A stretch of DNA of 64,000 nucleotides from JBGQOJ01 sp052119585 (GTDB lineage Bacteria > Pseudomonadota > Alphaproteobacteria > Rhodobacterales > Rhodobacteraceae), in the NCBI RefSeq assembly GCF_052119585.1, contig NZ_JBGQOJ010000001.1:620001-684000 (forward strand), read 5' to 3'. This document shows, in pieces, positions 8,881-17,557 of this stretch. The position numbers and the translations under genes are program-made. How positions within the stretch are numbered: position 1 is the stretch's first letter; each line of letters begins with the position of its first letter. A model generated the notes under the pieces. That model ran no database searches and was not told the origin of the DNA. It saw only the letters and a list, made by a program, of their open reading frames with translations.

Positions 8881-9010
8881 GGCGAGTATTTGGACCGAGA
8901 AGAACACTTACATTCTTCTTGGAAAAATATCCTCGCCGAAGGCAAAATGCCGAGCCGCCGCGCAGGCGGGGCCGAGATAAAAAGAGTCGCGCGGCACGCG
9001 CGTCTTTTGG
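8881..9010 (+). repeat. dispersed modular repeat, long copy R2
   Basis: About 130 bp in four parts. A large imperfect palindrome has left arm 8881-8904 and right arm 8913-8937, with 8 nt between. The right arm carries the family core (TTCTTCTTGG, then the A-rich block and CTCGCC). A spacer rich in A follows. Hairpin CCGCC (8955-8959)/GGCGG (8965-8969) comes next. The last hairpin is CGCGCG (8988-8993)/CGCGCG (8997-9002) with outer pairs AAAGA (8981-8985)/TCTTT (9003-9007). Copy R3 at 29974-30069 has the same order of parts. It fills most of the gap between cysQ and the DUF4170 gene and could act as a terminator for cysQ. Confidence 0.65.
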
Positions 9011-9024
9011 ATTTCCAGCGAACC

Positions 9025-9052
9025 TTGACCCTACCTCCCATTACACTAGTGT
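9025..9052 (+). promoter_or_regulatory. candidate sigma-70-type promoter of the DUF4170-waaA-lpxK operon
   Basis: TTGACC (9025-9030) is followed after 16 bases by TAGTGT (9047-9052), 33 bases before the DUF4170 start. The -35 match is good and the -10 match modest. Confidence 0.35.
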
Positions 9053-9085
9053 GCGGCGAAACCCGCAGATCAAAGGACCCCTCTC

Positions 9086-9331
9086 ATGACCCAACGCCTG
9101 CACCTCGTCTTTGGCGGAGAGCTTGTCGACCCGACAAAGAACGTGTTCAAGAACGTGAACGACATTCACATGGTCGGGATGTTTCCAGACTATCCAAGCG
9201 CCTATGCCGCCTGGAAATCCGAGGCGCAGCGGACTGTCGACAATGCTCATATGCGGTATTTCATCGCCCATATTCACCGGCTACGGGACGAGGCGACCGC
9301 TGCCTCGGCAACCGAAGAGCTGGGCAGTTAA
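9086..9331 (+). CDS. DUF4170 domain protein
   Basis: An 81-residue soluble protein that fits the small alphaproteobacterial DUF4170 family. It has an opening L-H-L-V-F-G-G-E-L, a central Y-P-S-A-Y-A-A-W-K-S and a conserved A-H-M-R-Y-F-I-A-H-I-H. No catalytic motif is visible and the function is unknown. It is the first gene of the cluster with waaA (9-bp gap) and lpxK, and this association with Kdo/lipid A genes suggests a supporting role in lipopolysaccharide assembly. Confidence 0.8.
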   Translation: MTQRLHLVFGGELVDPTKNVFKNVNDIHMVGMFPDYPSAYAAWKSEAQRTVDNAHMRYFIAHIHRLRDEATAASATEELGS

Positions 9332-9340
9332 GCGCGTTTC

Positions 9341-10630
9341 ATGGGGTGGTCTCCAAGCCTTTTTCTGTATCTTGCGGCCTCTCGTCGTGCAGCGTCCAAG
9401 GCCGCACAGAAACTTGAAGACGGGTTGAAGAACGGGACCGAGGAAAACGGGCGCACGGACGAGCGTCTGGGCATTCACAGTGCCGCGCGCCCATCGGGGC
9501 CACTTTTGTGGTTTCACACCACCAGCGAAGGCGAAGCGCTGTCTGTTCAAGAGCTTATTCGCCGGATGGCTGAAGATCGCGACGAGCTGTCGTTTCTGAT
9601 CACAACAACGACTCCCGCCGCTGCGGCCATCGTCGCAAGGCGCATGCCCCTTCGCACCCAGCATCAATATGTGCCCTATGATGTCGTACCCTTCATTGAG
9701 CGGTTCCTGGATCATTGGCGACCCACTGTTGCAATATGGACCGATGCAGAGTTTCGCCCTGCGCTTGTCACCCTGACCGCAGATCGGGGTATCCCTGTCT
9801 TTCTGATAGACGCGCGCCTTGCCACAAAAACCTATCAGCGCTGGCGCTGGGTGCCGGGGCTTGCCGGAACCTTGCTACGTCGTTTTGAAAAGGTTCTGGT
9901 CGCCGATAGCCAGACCGCGACATATTTGCGGCGCCTCGGTCTGCCGAAGGCAAATATCGAGGTGACAGGCGTGCTGGAGGAAGGCACCGCGGCGCTGGCC
10001 TGCAACGAAGCAGAGCGCGATGCACTGGCGCGCGTTCTGGCGGCCCGGCCTGTTTGGCTGTCGGCCTTTACCGATCCAAGCGAAGAAAGTCTGGTCAGCG
10101 AGGCGCACCGCATCGCGATCCGGATGTCCCACCGGCTTTTGCTGGTTCTTGTGCCCAGCAACCCCGATGAAGGCGAGGCGATCGCCGCGCGGCTGGAGGC
10201 CGAGGGCTGGACGGTGGCCTTGCGGTCCCGCAACGAAGAGCCAGAGGAAGACACCCATATCTACGTCGCCGATACGCGCGGCGAAATGGGCCTGTGGTAC
10301 CGGCTTGCGCCGATCACCTTTATGGGCACGTCGATTGCCAGCGGTGGCGGTCGCAATCCGTTCGAGCCCGCCGCCCTTGGGTCCGCGATTTTGCATGGGC
10401 CGAACGTCAGCAGCTTTACCGACAGCTATTCCCGCCTTGGCAAAGAGGATGCGACAAGGCTTGTTCGGACCGCCGAAGAACTTGCGCATCAGATCGGCGA
10501 GCTATTGTCGCCCGACAAAGCGGCAGCGATGGCTCATAACGCATGGATGGTCAGCTCGTCCGGCGCAGAGGTGACCGACCGCGTGATGCAGCTGTTGTTT
10601 GACGCGCTTGACAGCCGGACGGCCTCTTGA
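9341..10630 (+). CDS. waaA: 3-deoxy-D-manno-octulosonic acid (Kdo) transferase
   Basis: A 429-residue GT-B glycosyltransferase. It transfers Kdo from CMP-Kdo to the lipid A precursor at the cytoplasmic face of the inner membrane. The N-terminal acceptor domain contains W-F-H-T-T-S-E-G-E-A, with the catalytic-type Glu, and Q-Y-V-P-Y-D. The C-terminal donor-binding domain has F-M-G-T-S, then G-G-G-R-N-P-F-E-P-A, matching the family G-G-x-N-x-x-E-P. It stops in a TGATG overlap with lpxK. Length is normal. Confidence 0.9.
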   Translation: MGWSPSLFLYLAASRRAASKAAQKLEDGLKNGTEENGRTDERLGIHSAARPSGPLLWFHTTSEGEALSVQELIRRMAEDRDELSFLITTTTPAAAAIVARRMPLRTQHQYVPYDVVPFIERFLDHWRPTVAIWTDAEFRPALVTLTADRGIPVFLIDARLATKTYQRWRWVPGLAGTLLRRFEKVLVADSQTATYLRRLGLPKANIEVTGVLEEGTAALACNEAERDALARVLAARPVWLSAFTDPSEESLVSEAHRIAIRMSHRLLLVLVPSNPDEGEAIAARLEAEGWTVALRSRNEEPEEDTHIYVADTRGEMGLWYRLAPITFMGTSIASGGGRNPFEPAALGSAILHGPNVSSFTDSYSRLGKEDATRLVRTAEELAHQIGELLSPDKAAAMAHNAWMVSSSGAEVTDRVMQLLFDALDSRTAS

Positions 10631-11628
10631 TGCGTCCGCCGGGGTTCTGGTTCACCCCGCCAGACCAGCCTGACTGGCGCGCGCGCGTTCTTGCGCCCCT
10701 GGCGATGCTTTTTGCTGCGGGCACGGCGCGCAGGCTGTCACGGGTGGGCACCGTGGTTGGCGTGCCTGTGATCTGCATCGGCAACCTGAACGCAGGAGGC
10801 ACCGGCAAAACGCCCACCGCGATGGCGATCGTTCAGCATCTGCAAGCCATGGGCAAAACGCCTCATGTTGTCAGCCGCGGGTATGGCGGGTCGCTGGAAG
10901 GGCCGGTTCAGGTGATCGAGCGCAAGCACTGTGCCGCCGACGTCGGGGACGAGCCGCTGTTGCTGGCCGCGTTTGCGCCGACGTGGGTTGCGAAAGACCG
11001 TGCCGCCGGTGCAAGGCTTGCGGCAAAGGCTGGCGCAGATGTCATTTTGCTGGATGACGGGTTTCAAAACCCCAGCCTGAAAAAGGATCTTTCGATCATT
11101 GTTGTCGATGCAGTCAAAGGCTTCGGAAATGGCCGTGTGATGCCGGCTGGCCCCCTGCGCGAACCCGTGGCGGCGGGCATGTCCCGTGCCGATCTGGTGC
11201 TGTCGATCGGACCGAAGGCCGCGCAACGCCAGTTCGGTGCGGATTGGGGCAATACCATTCGGGTGCCGCGTGTCACTGGCACGTTGGAACCGCTGCGCAC
11301 CGGAATGGATTGGGCCGGCTTGCGCGTTCTGGCCTTTGCAGGCATCGGCCACCCCGAGAAATTCTTTGCCACCCTTCGCGCGCTTGGGGCCGAGGTGATC
11401 AAGGGCGAGGCGCTGGATGACCATCAGCCGCTGACCGACACCCTGATGAAGCGTCTGGAGCTGGAGGCAGATGCCTTGGGGGCGCAACTGGTCACAACCG
11501 AAAAGGATGCTGTGCGCCTGTCGGACAGTTTCCGGCAGAATGTGCTGACCCTGCCGGTGCGGTTGCAAATCGACGACTGGGCAGCCATCGACGCCGCCCT
11601 TGCCCGCGTCGGAATTACCGCGCCTTGA
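10630..11628 (+). CDS. lpxK: tetraacyldisaccharide 4'-kinase
   Basis: A 332-residue membrane-associated kinase that phosphorylates the 4' position of the lipid A disaccharide. The Walker A sequence G-G-T-G-K-T occupies residues 56-61, preceded by I-C-I-G-N-L-N-A, and D-D-G-F-Q-N-P follows further on (family D-D-G-x-Q). The ATG at 10630 lies in the TGATG junction with waaA and is preferred over the TTG one codon earlier. The 3' end overlaps the convergent CoA-transferase gene by 14 bp. Confidence 0.92.
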   Translation: MRPPGFWFTPPDQPDWRARVLAPLAMLFAAGTARRLSRVGTVVGVPVICIGNLNAGGTGKTPTAMAIVQHLQAMGKTPHVVSRGYGGSLEGPVQVIERKHCAADVGDEPLLLAAFAPTWVAKDRAAGARLAAKAGADVILLDDGFQNPSLKKDLSIIVVDAVKGFGNGRVMPAGPLREPVAAGMSRADLVLSIGPKAAQRQFGADWGNTIRVPRVTGTLEPLRTGMDWAGLRVLAFAGIGHPEKFFATLRALGAEVIKGEALDDHQPLTDTLMKRLELEADALGAQLVTTEKDAVRLSDSFRQNVLTLPVRLQIDDWAAIDAALARVGITAP

Positions 11629-12757
11629 GGGCGTCCAGTATTCGGGCGCTGTGTTCGCCCAGCTTTGGCGAGGCGTTTTCCAGCACCAGATCCGCCCCCG
11701 AGAACACAAAGGGCGAGCGCACCGAAGGCACACCGTCCAACGAGACCTGCATCCCGCGATGAACAACCTGCGGGTCGGCAAAGACCTCTGCCAGATCGTT
11801 GATCGGGCCGGCGGGAACACCCTGCGCCTCGCAGGCGGCCAGCAATTCGGTTTTTGACATTTTCAGCGTTGCGTCGGTCAGCCGACGGGTCATTTCGACC
11901 CTGTTCATGATCCGCGGGGCGTTGGTCAGATATTCGGGCGCTTGCGCCATATCTGGCAGGTCCAGCAAGGCGCACAACCGTTGGTATTGGCCATCGTTGC
12001 CCGTGGCGATGATGATAAACCCGTCGGCGCAATCGAACACCTGATAGGGCGTCAGGTTCTGGTGGGCGTTGCCGATCCGCGCGGGCGGGATCCCTGTGGT
12101 CAGGTAATTCATCGCCTGATTTGCGGTCACCGATGTGGCAACATCCAGCAGGGCCATGTCGATATGCTGCCCTGTTCCGGTTTGACCGCGTTGATGCACC
12201 GCCGCCAGAATGGCCGAAACACTATAGACGCCAGTCAGGATATCGGTGACGGCAACGCCCATTTTTTGCGGCTGGCCGTCCGGTTCGCCCGTGATCGACA
12301 TCAGCCCGCTCATGCCCTGAATGATATAATCATACCCGGCGCGATGGGCGTAGGGGCCAGTTTGGCCAAAGCCGGTGATCGAGCAATAGATCAGCCTTGG
12401 GTTCACGGCGCTCAGGCTGGCAAAGTCCAACCCGTATTTCGCCAGCCCCCCGACCTTGAAATTCTCGATCAGAACATCCGCGTCGCGCACCAGATCGCGG
12501 ATGGCCTGTTGCCCGTCTGGGGTTCTGAAATCAACGATGACAGACGACTTGCCGCGATTGCAGCAATGAAAATATGCGGCAGACCGGTCCGTGCCGCGAT
12601 CAATGAACGGCGGCCCCCATTTTCGGGTATCGTCACCCTCTGGCGCCTCGACCTTGATTACCTCGGCCCCAAGATCCGCCAGGGTCTGTCCAGCCCAGGG
12701 GCCCGCCAGAATGCGGGCCAGCTCGATCACTTTCAGTCCGGCAAGAGGTGCCGTCAT
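11615..12757 (-). CDS. CaiB/BaiF family (class III) CoA-transferase
   Basis: A 380-residue CoA-transferase. It begins with L-A-G-L-K-V-I-E-L-A-R-I-L-A-G-P-W, and Q-H-I-D-M-A-L-L-D lies near residue 160, where the Asp of this segment is the nucleophile that forms an aspartyl-CoA thioester in formyl-CoA transferase. The class moves CoA between carboxylic acids; the substrate is not predictable. The start codon overlaps the stop of dsbA (12754-12757), so it is coupled to it. It converges on lpxK with a 14-bp overlap. Confidence 0.88.
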   Translation of the reverse strand: MTAPLAGLKVIELARILAGPWAGQTLADLGAEVIKVEAPEGDDTRKWGPPFIDRGTDRSAAYFHCCNRGKSSVIVDFRTPDGQQAIRDLVRDADVLIENFKVGGLAKYGLDFASLSAVNPRLIYCSITGFGQTGPYAHRAGYDYIIQGMSGLMSITGEPDGQPQKMGVAVTDILTGVYSVSAILAAVHQRGQTGTGQHIDMALLDVATSVTANQAMNYLTTGIPPARIGNAHQNLTPYQVFDCADGFIIIATGNDGQYQRLCALLDLPDMAQAPEYLTNAPRIMNRVEMTRRLTDATLKMSKTELLAACEAQGVPAGPINDLAEVFADPQVVHRGMQVSLDGVPSVRSPFVFSGADLVLENASPKLGEHSARILDALKAR

Positions 12758-13422
12758 TTAGCGGCCAGTTTCTCGTCAATCAGCTTCGAGAATTCCGCAT
12801 AGCCCATATTGCTGTACTTGGTGCCATCCACAACAAACGAAGGCGTCGATTCAATGCCGTCTGCCTCGGCGTTTTTCTGGTACCAGACCACAAGCGTTTC
12901 AGCCTGAGCGGCGTCATTAAGGGCGGCATTCATCTGCTCGTCGGTCAATCCAGCCGAGCGGCCGATGCGGCGCAGGTTATCGGCGATCACGGCCGGATCA
13001 TTCGATCCTGTCCATTCTTTCTGGGTGTCATAGATCATCTCGATGATGCCGAAATACCGCATTTCGCCACCAGAACGCGCAATCATGCTGGCCCAAAGGC
13101 CGAAGCGGTCGAAATAGACCTCGCGGTAGATGAACCGGATTTTGCCGGTGTCGATGTAATTCTTCTTCAGTTCTCCGAACACATCAAAATGGAACCGCGC
13201 GCAATGCGGGCAGGTGAAAGAGGCATATTCGATCACGGTCACAGGCGCATTCGCATCGCCCATCGCCATATCCATGACCGCCGAAGTGTCGGTGTCTGCG
13301 GTGGCCACCTGTGCCTCTGCGCTGGACATCGTGGGCAGGCCGTCTGTCCGCGGGAAGGCGATATAGGCGGCGCCGCCCGCAAGGACGACAGCAAGAGTGG
13401 AAAGCGCGGTTCTGCGTTGCAT
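12754..13422 (-). CDS. DsbA family thiol:disulfide protein
   Basis: A 222-residue exported thioredoxin-fold protein. The start at 13422 has AGAGG upstream and gives a signal or anchor segment (T-A-L-S-T-L-A-V-V-L-A-G-G-A-A-Y-I-A). The active site T-C-P-H-C follows the first strand (E-Y-A-S-F). The cis-Pro loop is T-P-S-F-V-V-D-G. Such proteins introduce disulfides into periplasmic proteins. It lies in an operon: the DUF721 gene ends 16 bp upstream, and the CoA-transferase gene overlaps downstream. Confidence 0.88.
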   Translation of the reverse strand: MQRRTALSTLAVVLAGGAAYIAFPRTDGLPTMSSAEAQVATADTDTSAVMDMAMGDANAPVTVIEYASFTCPHCARFHFDVFGELKKNYIDTGKIRFIYREVYFDRFGLWASMIARSGGEMRYFGIIEMIYDTQKEWTGSNDPAVIADNLRRIGRSAGLTDEQMNAALNDAAQAETLVVWYQKNAEADGIESTPSFVVDGTKYSNMGYAEFSKLIDEKLAAK

Positions 13423-13438
13423 CAGGGAAACCTCTTTT

Positions 13439-13966
13439 TCAGCGTTTTGAACGGGATAATACGTTTTGCGCCAAGGCCTCAAGGGCATGGCGCAGGTCGT
13501 CATCATGAACAGGCGCTGCAACCTTTTTGGCAGCAGCCTGCATTTCGGGGTCGGGGGCCGGTTTTTCGCGCACAGGCGCAGGCCCGAAACTGGCCTGACC
13601 TTCGGCAAAACCTGTGGGCGCTGTCTGGGTAATGCGGATCTTGGAAATCGCGTTGTAACCATAGCAGGCATTCACCCGCTCGCGGATTTTCGGCAGATCG
13701 GCCTGCAACATCGGCGCATACGCACCCTTGGTCAGGATGGTCAGCGTCGCGCCCAGCCCGTCTTTGGCATAGGAGACGTTGACCGGCAACGCGATCCGCG
13801 CGGTCGCTTCGCCGACAATTTCGGCCCAGTGGGTCAACAGCCGTGTCACGGCAAAGCCCCGCTTTTCACCGACGGTCCTGATCTGCGGTTGCAGCAGGCC
13901 GGACGTGCGCTGAAACCCTTTGAAGGAGCGCTTTGTAAAGTCGGCTGAACGGGTTGGCGGTTTCAT
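13439..13966 (-). CDS. DUF721 (DciA-like) protein
   Basis: A 175-residue protein whose N-terminal two thirds match DUF721: a basic start, H-W-A-E-I-V-G, then L-T-I-L-T-K-G-A-Y and a Y-G-Y-N-A-I-S-K-I-R-I-T segment. Some DUF721 members (DciA) load or stimulate the replicative helicase DnaB in bacteria that lack DnaC. The tail from about 115 is low-complexity, Pro/Ala-rich. It is the first gene of an operon with dsbA and diverges from mutY. A helicase-loader role is plausible but inferred. Confidence 0.78.
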   Translation of the reverse strand: MKPPTRSADFTKRSFKGFQRTSGLLQPQIRTVGEKRGFAVTRLLTHWAEIVGEATARIALPVNVSYAKDGLGATLTILTKGAYAPMLQADLPKIRERVNACYGYNAISKIRITQTAPTGFAEGQASFGPAPVREKPAPDPEMQAAAKKVAAPVHDDDLRHALEALAQNVLSRSKR

Positions 13967-14049
13967 CTGCTGTCTTTTCCTCGAACTCGCGCTAATCTAA
14001 ACCTTGGGCTGAATGATACCAGCAGAATGACGATCAGGGACCATAAAGA

Positions 14050-15099
14050 TTGCGTGACGCCGAACTGCCCCAGACGCTTCTTGAGTGGTATGACCGCCAC
14101 GCACGGATGATGCCGTGGCGCACCCCGCCACAGGACAAATGCGCGGGCGTGCGGCCTGACCCCTATCGCGTCTGGTTGTCAGAGGTGATGTTGCAGCAAA
14201 CCACGGTCGCCGCTGTCCGCGCCTATTTCCACCGGTTCACGGAGCGCTGGCCCACGGTTGCGCAACTTGCCGCAGCCGAGGACGGCGATGTCATGGGCGA
14301 ATGGGCGGGGCTGGGGTATTACGCCCGCGCCCGCAACCTGTTGAAATGCGCACGGGCCGTCGCGCAGGATCACGGTGGTGTTTTCCCCGATACCTATGCC
14401 GCCCTGCTGACGCTGCCCGGCATCGGCCCCTATACCGCTGCGGCGATTTCTTCGATCGCGTTCGACCGCGCGGAAACCGTGGTGGACGGCAATGTGGAAC
14501 GGGTGATGGCCCGATTATACGCGGTGCAAACGCCGCTTCCTGCGGCCAAGTCCGAGCTTACGGCACTGGCCGCCACGCTTACCCCGCAGGACCGGCCCGG
14601 CGATTATGCGCAGGCTGTGATGGATCTGGGCGCCACGATCTGCACGCCGAAATCGCCCGCCTGTGGCATTTGCCCGTGGCAGGCCCCCTGCAAGGCCCGC
14701 GCCGGAGGGATACAGACAGACCTGCCGCGCAAGACCCCGAAAAAGGCCAAACCGACGCGTCTGGGGATTGCCTATCTCGCCCGTCGCAGCGATGGCGCCT
14801 GGCTGTTGGAGCGCCGTCCCGACAGCGGCCTTTTGGGTGGAATGCTTGGCTGGCCGGGCCCCGTTTGGGGGGATGCGCCCGTCGATGCGCCCCCGATGCT
14901 GGCGGATTGGCAAAGGCTGAACGTCGAGGTGCGCCACACCTTCACCCATTTCCACCTGATCCTTGCCCTGCGGGTCGCAGAGGTGCCGATGGATGCCGCG
15001 CCGGACACGGGGCATTTTCTGACGCCCGTAGATTTTCGCCCCTCTGATCTGCCGACCGTCATGCGAAAGGCGTTTGATCTGGCGCAGGGCATGACGTGA
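14050..15099 (+). CDS. mutY: A/G-specific adenine DNA glycosylase
   Basis: A 349-residue DNA repair enzyme that removes adenine mispaired with 8-oxoguanine. The catalytic Glu is in S-E-V-M-L-Q-Q-T-T-V. The helix-hairpin-helix is L-P-G-I-G-P-Y-T-A-A-A, with the catalytic Asp in V-D-G-N-V. The 4Fe-4S ligands follow the Cys-x6-Cys-x2-Cys-x5-Cys pattern in C-T-P-K-S-P-A-C-G-I-C-P-W-Q-A-P-C. A C-terminal NUDIX-like domain recognises 8-oxoG. The best start is TTG, with AGGGA about 9 bases upstream; no suitable ATG is present. Confidence 0.93.
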   Translation: MRDAELPQTLLEWYDRHARMMPWRTPPQDKCAGVRPDPYRVWLSEVMLQQTTVAAVRAYFHRFTERWPTVAQLAAAEDGDVMGEWAGLGYYARARNLLKCARAVAQDHGGVFPDTYAALLTLPGIGPYTAAAISSIAFDRAETVVDGNVERVMARLYAVQTPLPAAKSELTALAATLTPQDRPGDYAQAVMDLGATICTPKSPACGICPWQAPCKARAGGIQTDLPRKTPKKAKPTRLGIAYLARRSDGAWLLERRPDSGLLGGMLGWPGPVWGDAPVDAPPMLADWQRLNVEVRHTFTHFHLILALRVAEVPMDAAPDTGHFLTPVDFRPSDLPTVMRKAFDLAQGMT

Positions 15100-15160
15100 C
15101 GAAACAGGTAAGGTCTTAGAAATTCGAGTAACATGCCGCCTAAGCCAAACGGAGCGCCAC

Positions 15161-16294
15161 ATGATCCCCGCCAGTCAAGTTTCCAAGCTGAACAATGCCT
15201 TGCCGTTCTGGTTGTCGCTCGGGTTGATCCCGTTGGCCATTGTCGGCGCGGTCTATGGGGGCTGGTTCATCGCCCTGCTGCCTTTGTGCGGCTGGGGGCT
15301 GTTTTCGGTTCTGGATGCGCTGACCGGGCAGAACGAAGAAAACGCCGATCCTGCAACCCCGGACGACGCGCTGTTCTGGTATCGGGCGATCACCATCATC
15401 TGGCTGCCGCTACAGCTTTGCACAATTTTCGGAACGATCTGGTGGGTGACCGCGACAGACCATCTGGTCTGGTGGGAAGAACTGGCGTTATTCTTTGGTA
15501 TCGGGGTCATTTCCGGCACCATCGGCATCAACTACAGCCACGAATTGATGCACCAGAAACCCAAGGCGGAACGCTGGCTGGCCGATGTCCTGCTGGCCTC
15601 GGTCCTTTATGGCCACTTTCGGTCAGAGCATTTGTTGGTCCATCACCGCTATGTCGCAACCCCCCGCGATCCCGCCACGGCGCGGTATAACGAGGGGTTC
15701 CATCGCTTCTTTCCCCGCGTTCTGGTGACATCGCTTGTTTCGTCGTGGAAGGCGGAAAAGGCGATGCTGGCGCGCAAGGGCCTGCCCGCGCTTCACCGCT
15801 CTAACCCGTTTGTCCGCTACGCGGCCCTTCAGGCCGGTTTTTTGCTGCTGGCGCTGGTGATCGGCGGATGGTGGGGGCTGCTGTTGTTCGCCTATCAGGC
15901 CTTGATTGCGATCTGGCAACTGGAACTGGCGAATTACGTCGAACATTACGGCCTGACCCGCAAACATCTGGGCGATGGCAAATACGAACATGTTTTGCCG
16001 CGCCATTCCTGGAACGCGTCGAACAAGGCCTCGAACTGGCTGCTGATCAACCTACAGCGCCATTCCGACCACCACTACAAACCCGATCGCCGTTTTCCCT
16101 TGTTGCAGACATATGGCAAGGACGACGCGCCCCAACTGCCTTTCGGATATCCGGTGATGACGATGGCGGCGATGGTTCCACCGCTGTGGCGGCGGGTGAT
16201 GAACCCGCGTGTGCGGGCGTGGCGCAAACAGCATTACCCCGACATCATCGACTGGTCGGCCTATAAGGCCGCGACCAACCCCTTGCCGCGATAA
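15161..16294 (+). CDS. alkB: AlkB-type alkane 1-monooxygenase (membrane di-iron)
   Basis: A 377-residue integral membrane hydroxylase. It has all the histidine motifs of AlkB: H-E-L-M-H, E-H-L-L-V-H-H-R-Y-V-A-T-P-R-D-P, and L-Q-R-H-S-D-H-H, plus the AlkB-specific N-Y-V-E-H-Y-G that separates it from fatty acid desaturases. Six hydrophobic helices are visible. The enzyme oxidises terminal methyl groups of medium-chain alkanes and needs rubredoxin and its reductase, neither of which is encoded nearby. GGAG precedes the ATG. It is about 60 bp after mutY and ends before a terminator. Confidence 0.88.
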   Translation: MIPASQVSKLNNALPFWLSLGLIPLAIVGAVYGGWFIALLPLCGWGLFSVLDALTGQNEENADPATPDDALFWYRAITIIWLPLQLCTIFGTIWWVTATDHLVWWEELALFFGIGVISGTIGINYSHELMHQKPKAERWLADVLLASVLYGHFRSEHLLVHHRYVATPRDPATARYNEGFHRFFPRVLVTSLVSSWKAEKAMLARKGLPALHRSNPFVRYAALQAGFLLLALVIGGWWGLLLFAYQALIAIWQLELANYVEHYGLTRKHLGDGKYEHVLPRHSWNASNKASNWLLINLQRHSDHHYKPDRRFPLLQTYGKDDAPQLPFGYPVMTMAAMVPPLWRRVMNPRVRAWRKQHYPDIIDWSAYKAATNPLPR

Positions 16295-16301
16295 CAAAAG
16301 A

Positions 16302-16325
16302 CCCCGCAGTGCAAGCACGGCGGGG
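16302..16325 (+). terminator. terminator-like hairpin after alkB
   Basis: CCCCGC-A-GTGC (16302-16312) pairs with GCAC-G-GCGGGG (16315-16325) around an AA turn, with a single internal mismatch. A-rich sequence lies on the 5' side. It sits between the convergent alkB and ccrM genes. Confidence 0.55.
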
Positions 16326-16331
16326 CAAGTA

Positions 16332-16356
16332 GTGCTGTGGTCAGGCCACAGGCACC
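16332..16356 (-). terminator. second hairpin between alkB and ccrM
   Basis: GTGCTGTGG pairs with CCACAGGCAC apart from one bulged base, with a TCAGG loop. It lacks a clear T-run, so its role in ending ccrM transcription is uncertain. Confidence 0.35.
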
Positions 16357-16390
16357 GGCGGTAAACTTGGGGGAATGGAGGGGGAGAGCC

Positions 16391-17506
16391 CTAGTGAGGG
16401 CGCTCTTCCATTTCGGCGCGGATCTGCTGGCGCAGCAGGTCGATCGGCACCTGTTTTCCATCGCGCTTGAACGACCAGTAGGTCCAGCCATTGCAGCTTG
16501 GCGCGCCCTCCAGATGGGCGCCGACCTGATGGATCGATCCTTTGGTATCGTGCGAAATCAGCGTGCCATCGGCGCGCACCTTGGCCTTGTAACGACCGTT
16601 CAGGCTCATCAGCTCCTCACCGGGGCTTAGCATGCCGCGTTCGACCAACTGGCCGAATGGCACCCGGGGCTCTGCCCGCTTGGACGTGCTGACATGCAGG
16701 GATTCCTTGTCGAACTTGCGCACATTCGCCAACCGCTTTTCCGCGACCTTGCGGTAAGCGGCCTCGCGTTCGATGCCGATAAATTCGCGGCCCAGCTTTT
16801 TCGCAACGGCGCCCGTGGTGCCCGTGCCGAAGAACGGGTCAAGAATGACGTCGCCGGGATTGGTAGAGCCGACGATAATGCGGTGCAGCAGGCTTTCGGG
16901 TTTCTGGGTCGGATGGGCCTTGTCGCCCGCCTCGTCTTTCAGGCGCTCGTGGCCGGTGCAGATCGGCAGAACCCAGTCAGACCGCATTTGAACACCGTCG
17001 TTCAACGCCTTCAGCGCTTCGTAGTTAAAGGTGTATTTCGACGCCTGTTCTTTCGACGCCCAGATCATCGTCTCGTGAGCATTGGTCAGACGCATTCCGC
17101 GAAAGTTCGGCATCGGGTTGGACTTGCGCCACACCACGTCGTTCAAAATCCAGAAACCTTCGTTCTGCAAAGCCGATCCGACGCGGAAGATGTTGTGATA
17201 AGAACCGATCACCCAAATCGCCCCGTGGGGTTTGAGCAACCGGCGCGCCGCCTTCAGCCAGTCTTGGGTGAACTTGTCATAGGCGGCGAAAGAGGAAAAC
17301 TGGTCCCAATGGTCGTCAACTGCGTCGACTTTGGAATTGTCAGGGCGATGCAGTTCGCCGCGCAATTGAAGATTATAGGGGGGATCTGCGAAAATCAGAT
17401 CGACCGAGTTCGCCGGAAGACTGTTCATCACATCGATGCAGTCGCCATCAATGATGGTATTCAAAGGAAGCGTCACCGCCTCCGAAATCTTTGTTTTGCT
17501 TGCCAT
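16391..17506 (-). CDS. ccrM: CcrM-type GANTC adenine-N6 DNA methyltransferase
   Basis: A 371-residue beta-class methyltransferase. The catalytic D-P-P-Y-N-L is at residues 41-46, before the AdoMet motif D-P-F-F-G-T-G-T-T-G, which is the beta order. H-P-T-Q-K-P-E-S-L-L lies between them. The roughly 85-residue C-terminal domain with R-G-M-L-S-P-G-E-E-L and N-G-W-T-Y-W is specific to the cell-cycle methylase CcrM. It methylates the A of GANTC after replication and affects promoters sensitive to hemimethylation. The gene lies 88 bp downstream of rnhB, and the gap plus the rnhB stop contains three GANTC sites. Confidence 0.95.
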   Translation of the reverse strand: MASKTKISEAVTLPLNTIIDGDCIDVMNSLPANSVDLIFADPPYNLQLRGELHRPDNSKVDAVDDHWDQFSSFAAYDKFTQDWLKAARRLLKPHGAIWVIGSYHNIFRVGSALQNEGFWILNDVVWRKSNPMPNFRGMRLTNAHETMIWASKEQASKYTFNYEALKALNDGVQMRSDWVLPICTGHERLKDEAGDKAHPTQKPESLLHRIIVGSTNPGDVILDPFFGTGTTGAVAKKLGREFIGIEREAAYRKVAEKRLANVRKFDKESLHVSTSKRAEPRVPFGQLVERGMLSPGEELMSLNGRYKAKVRADGTLISHDTKGSIHQVGAHLEGAPSCNGWTYWSFKRDGKQVPIDLLRQQIRAEMEERPH

Positions 17507-17557
17507 GTCTGCCTCTGCTCCGGCGCATTTTTGCGCTCAGTTGTTGAGAACGAACAT

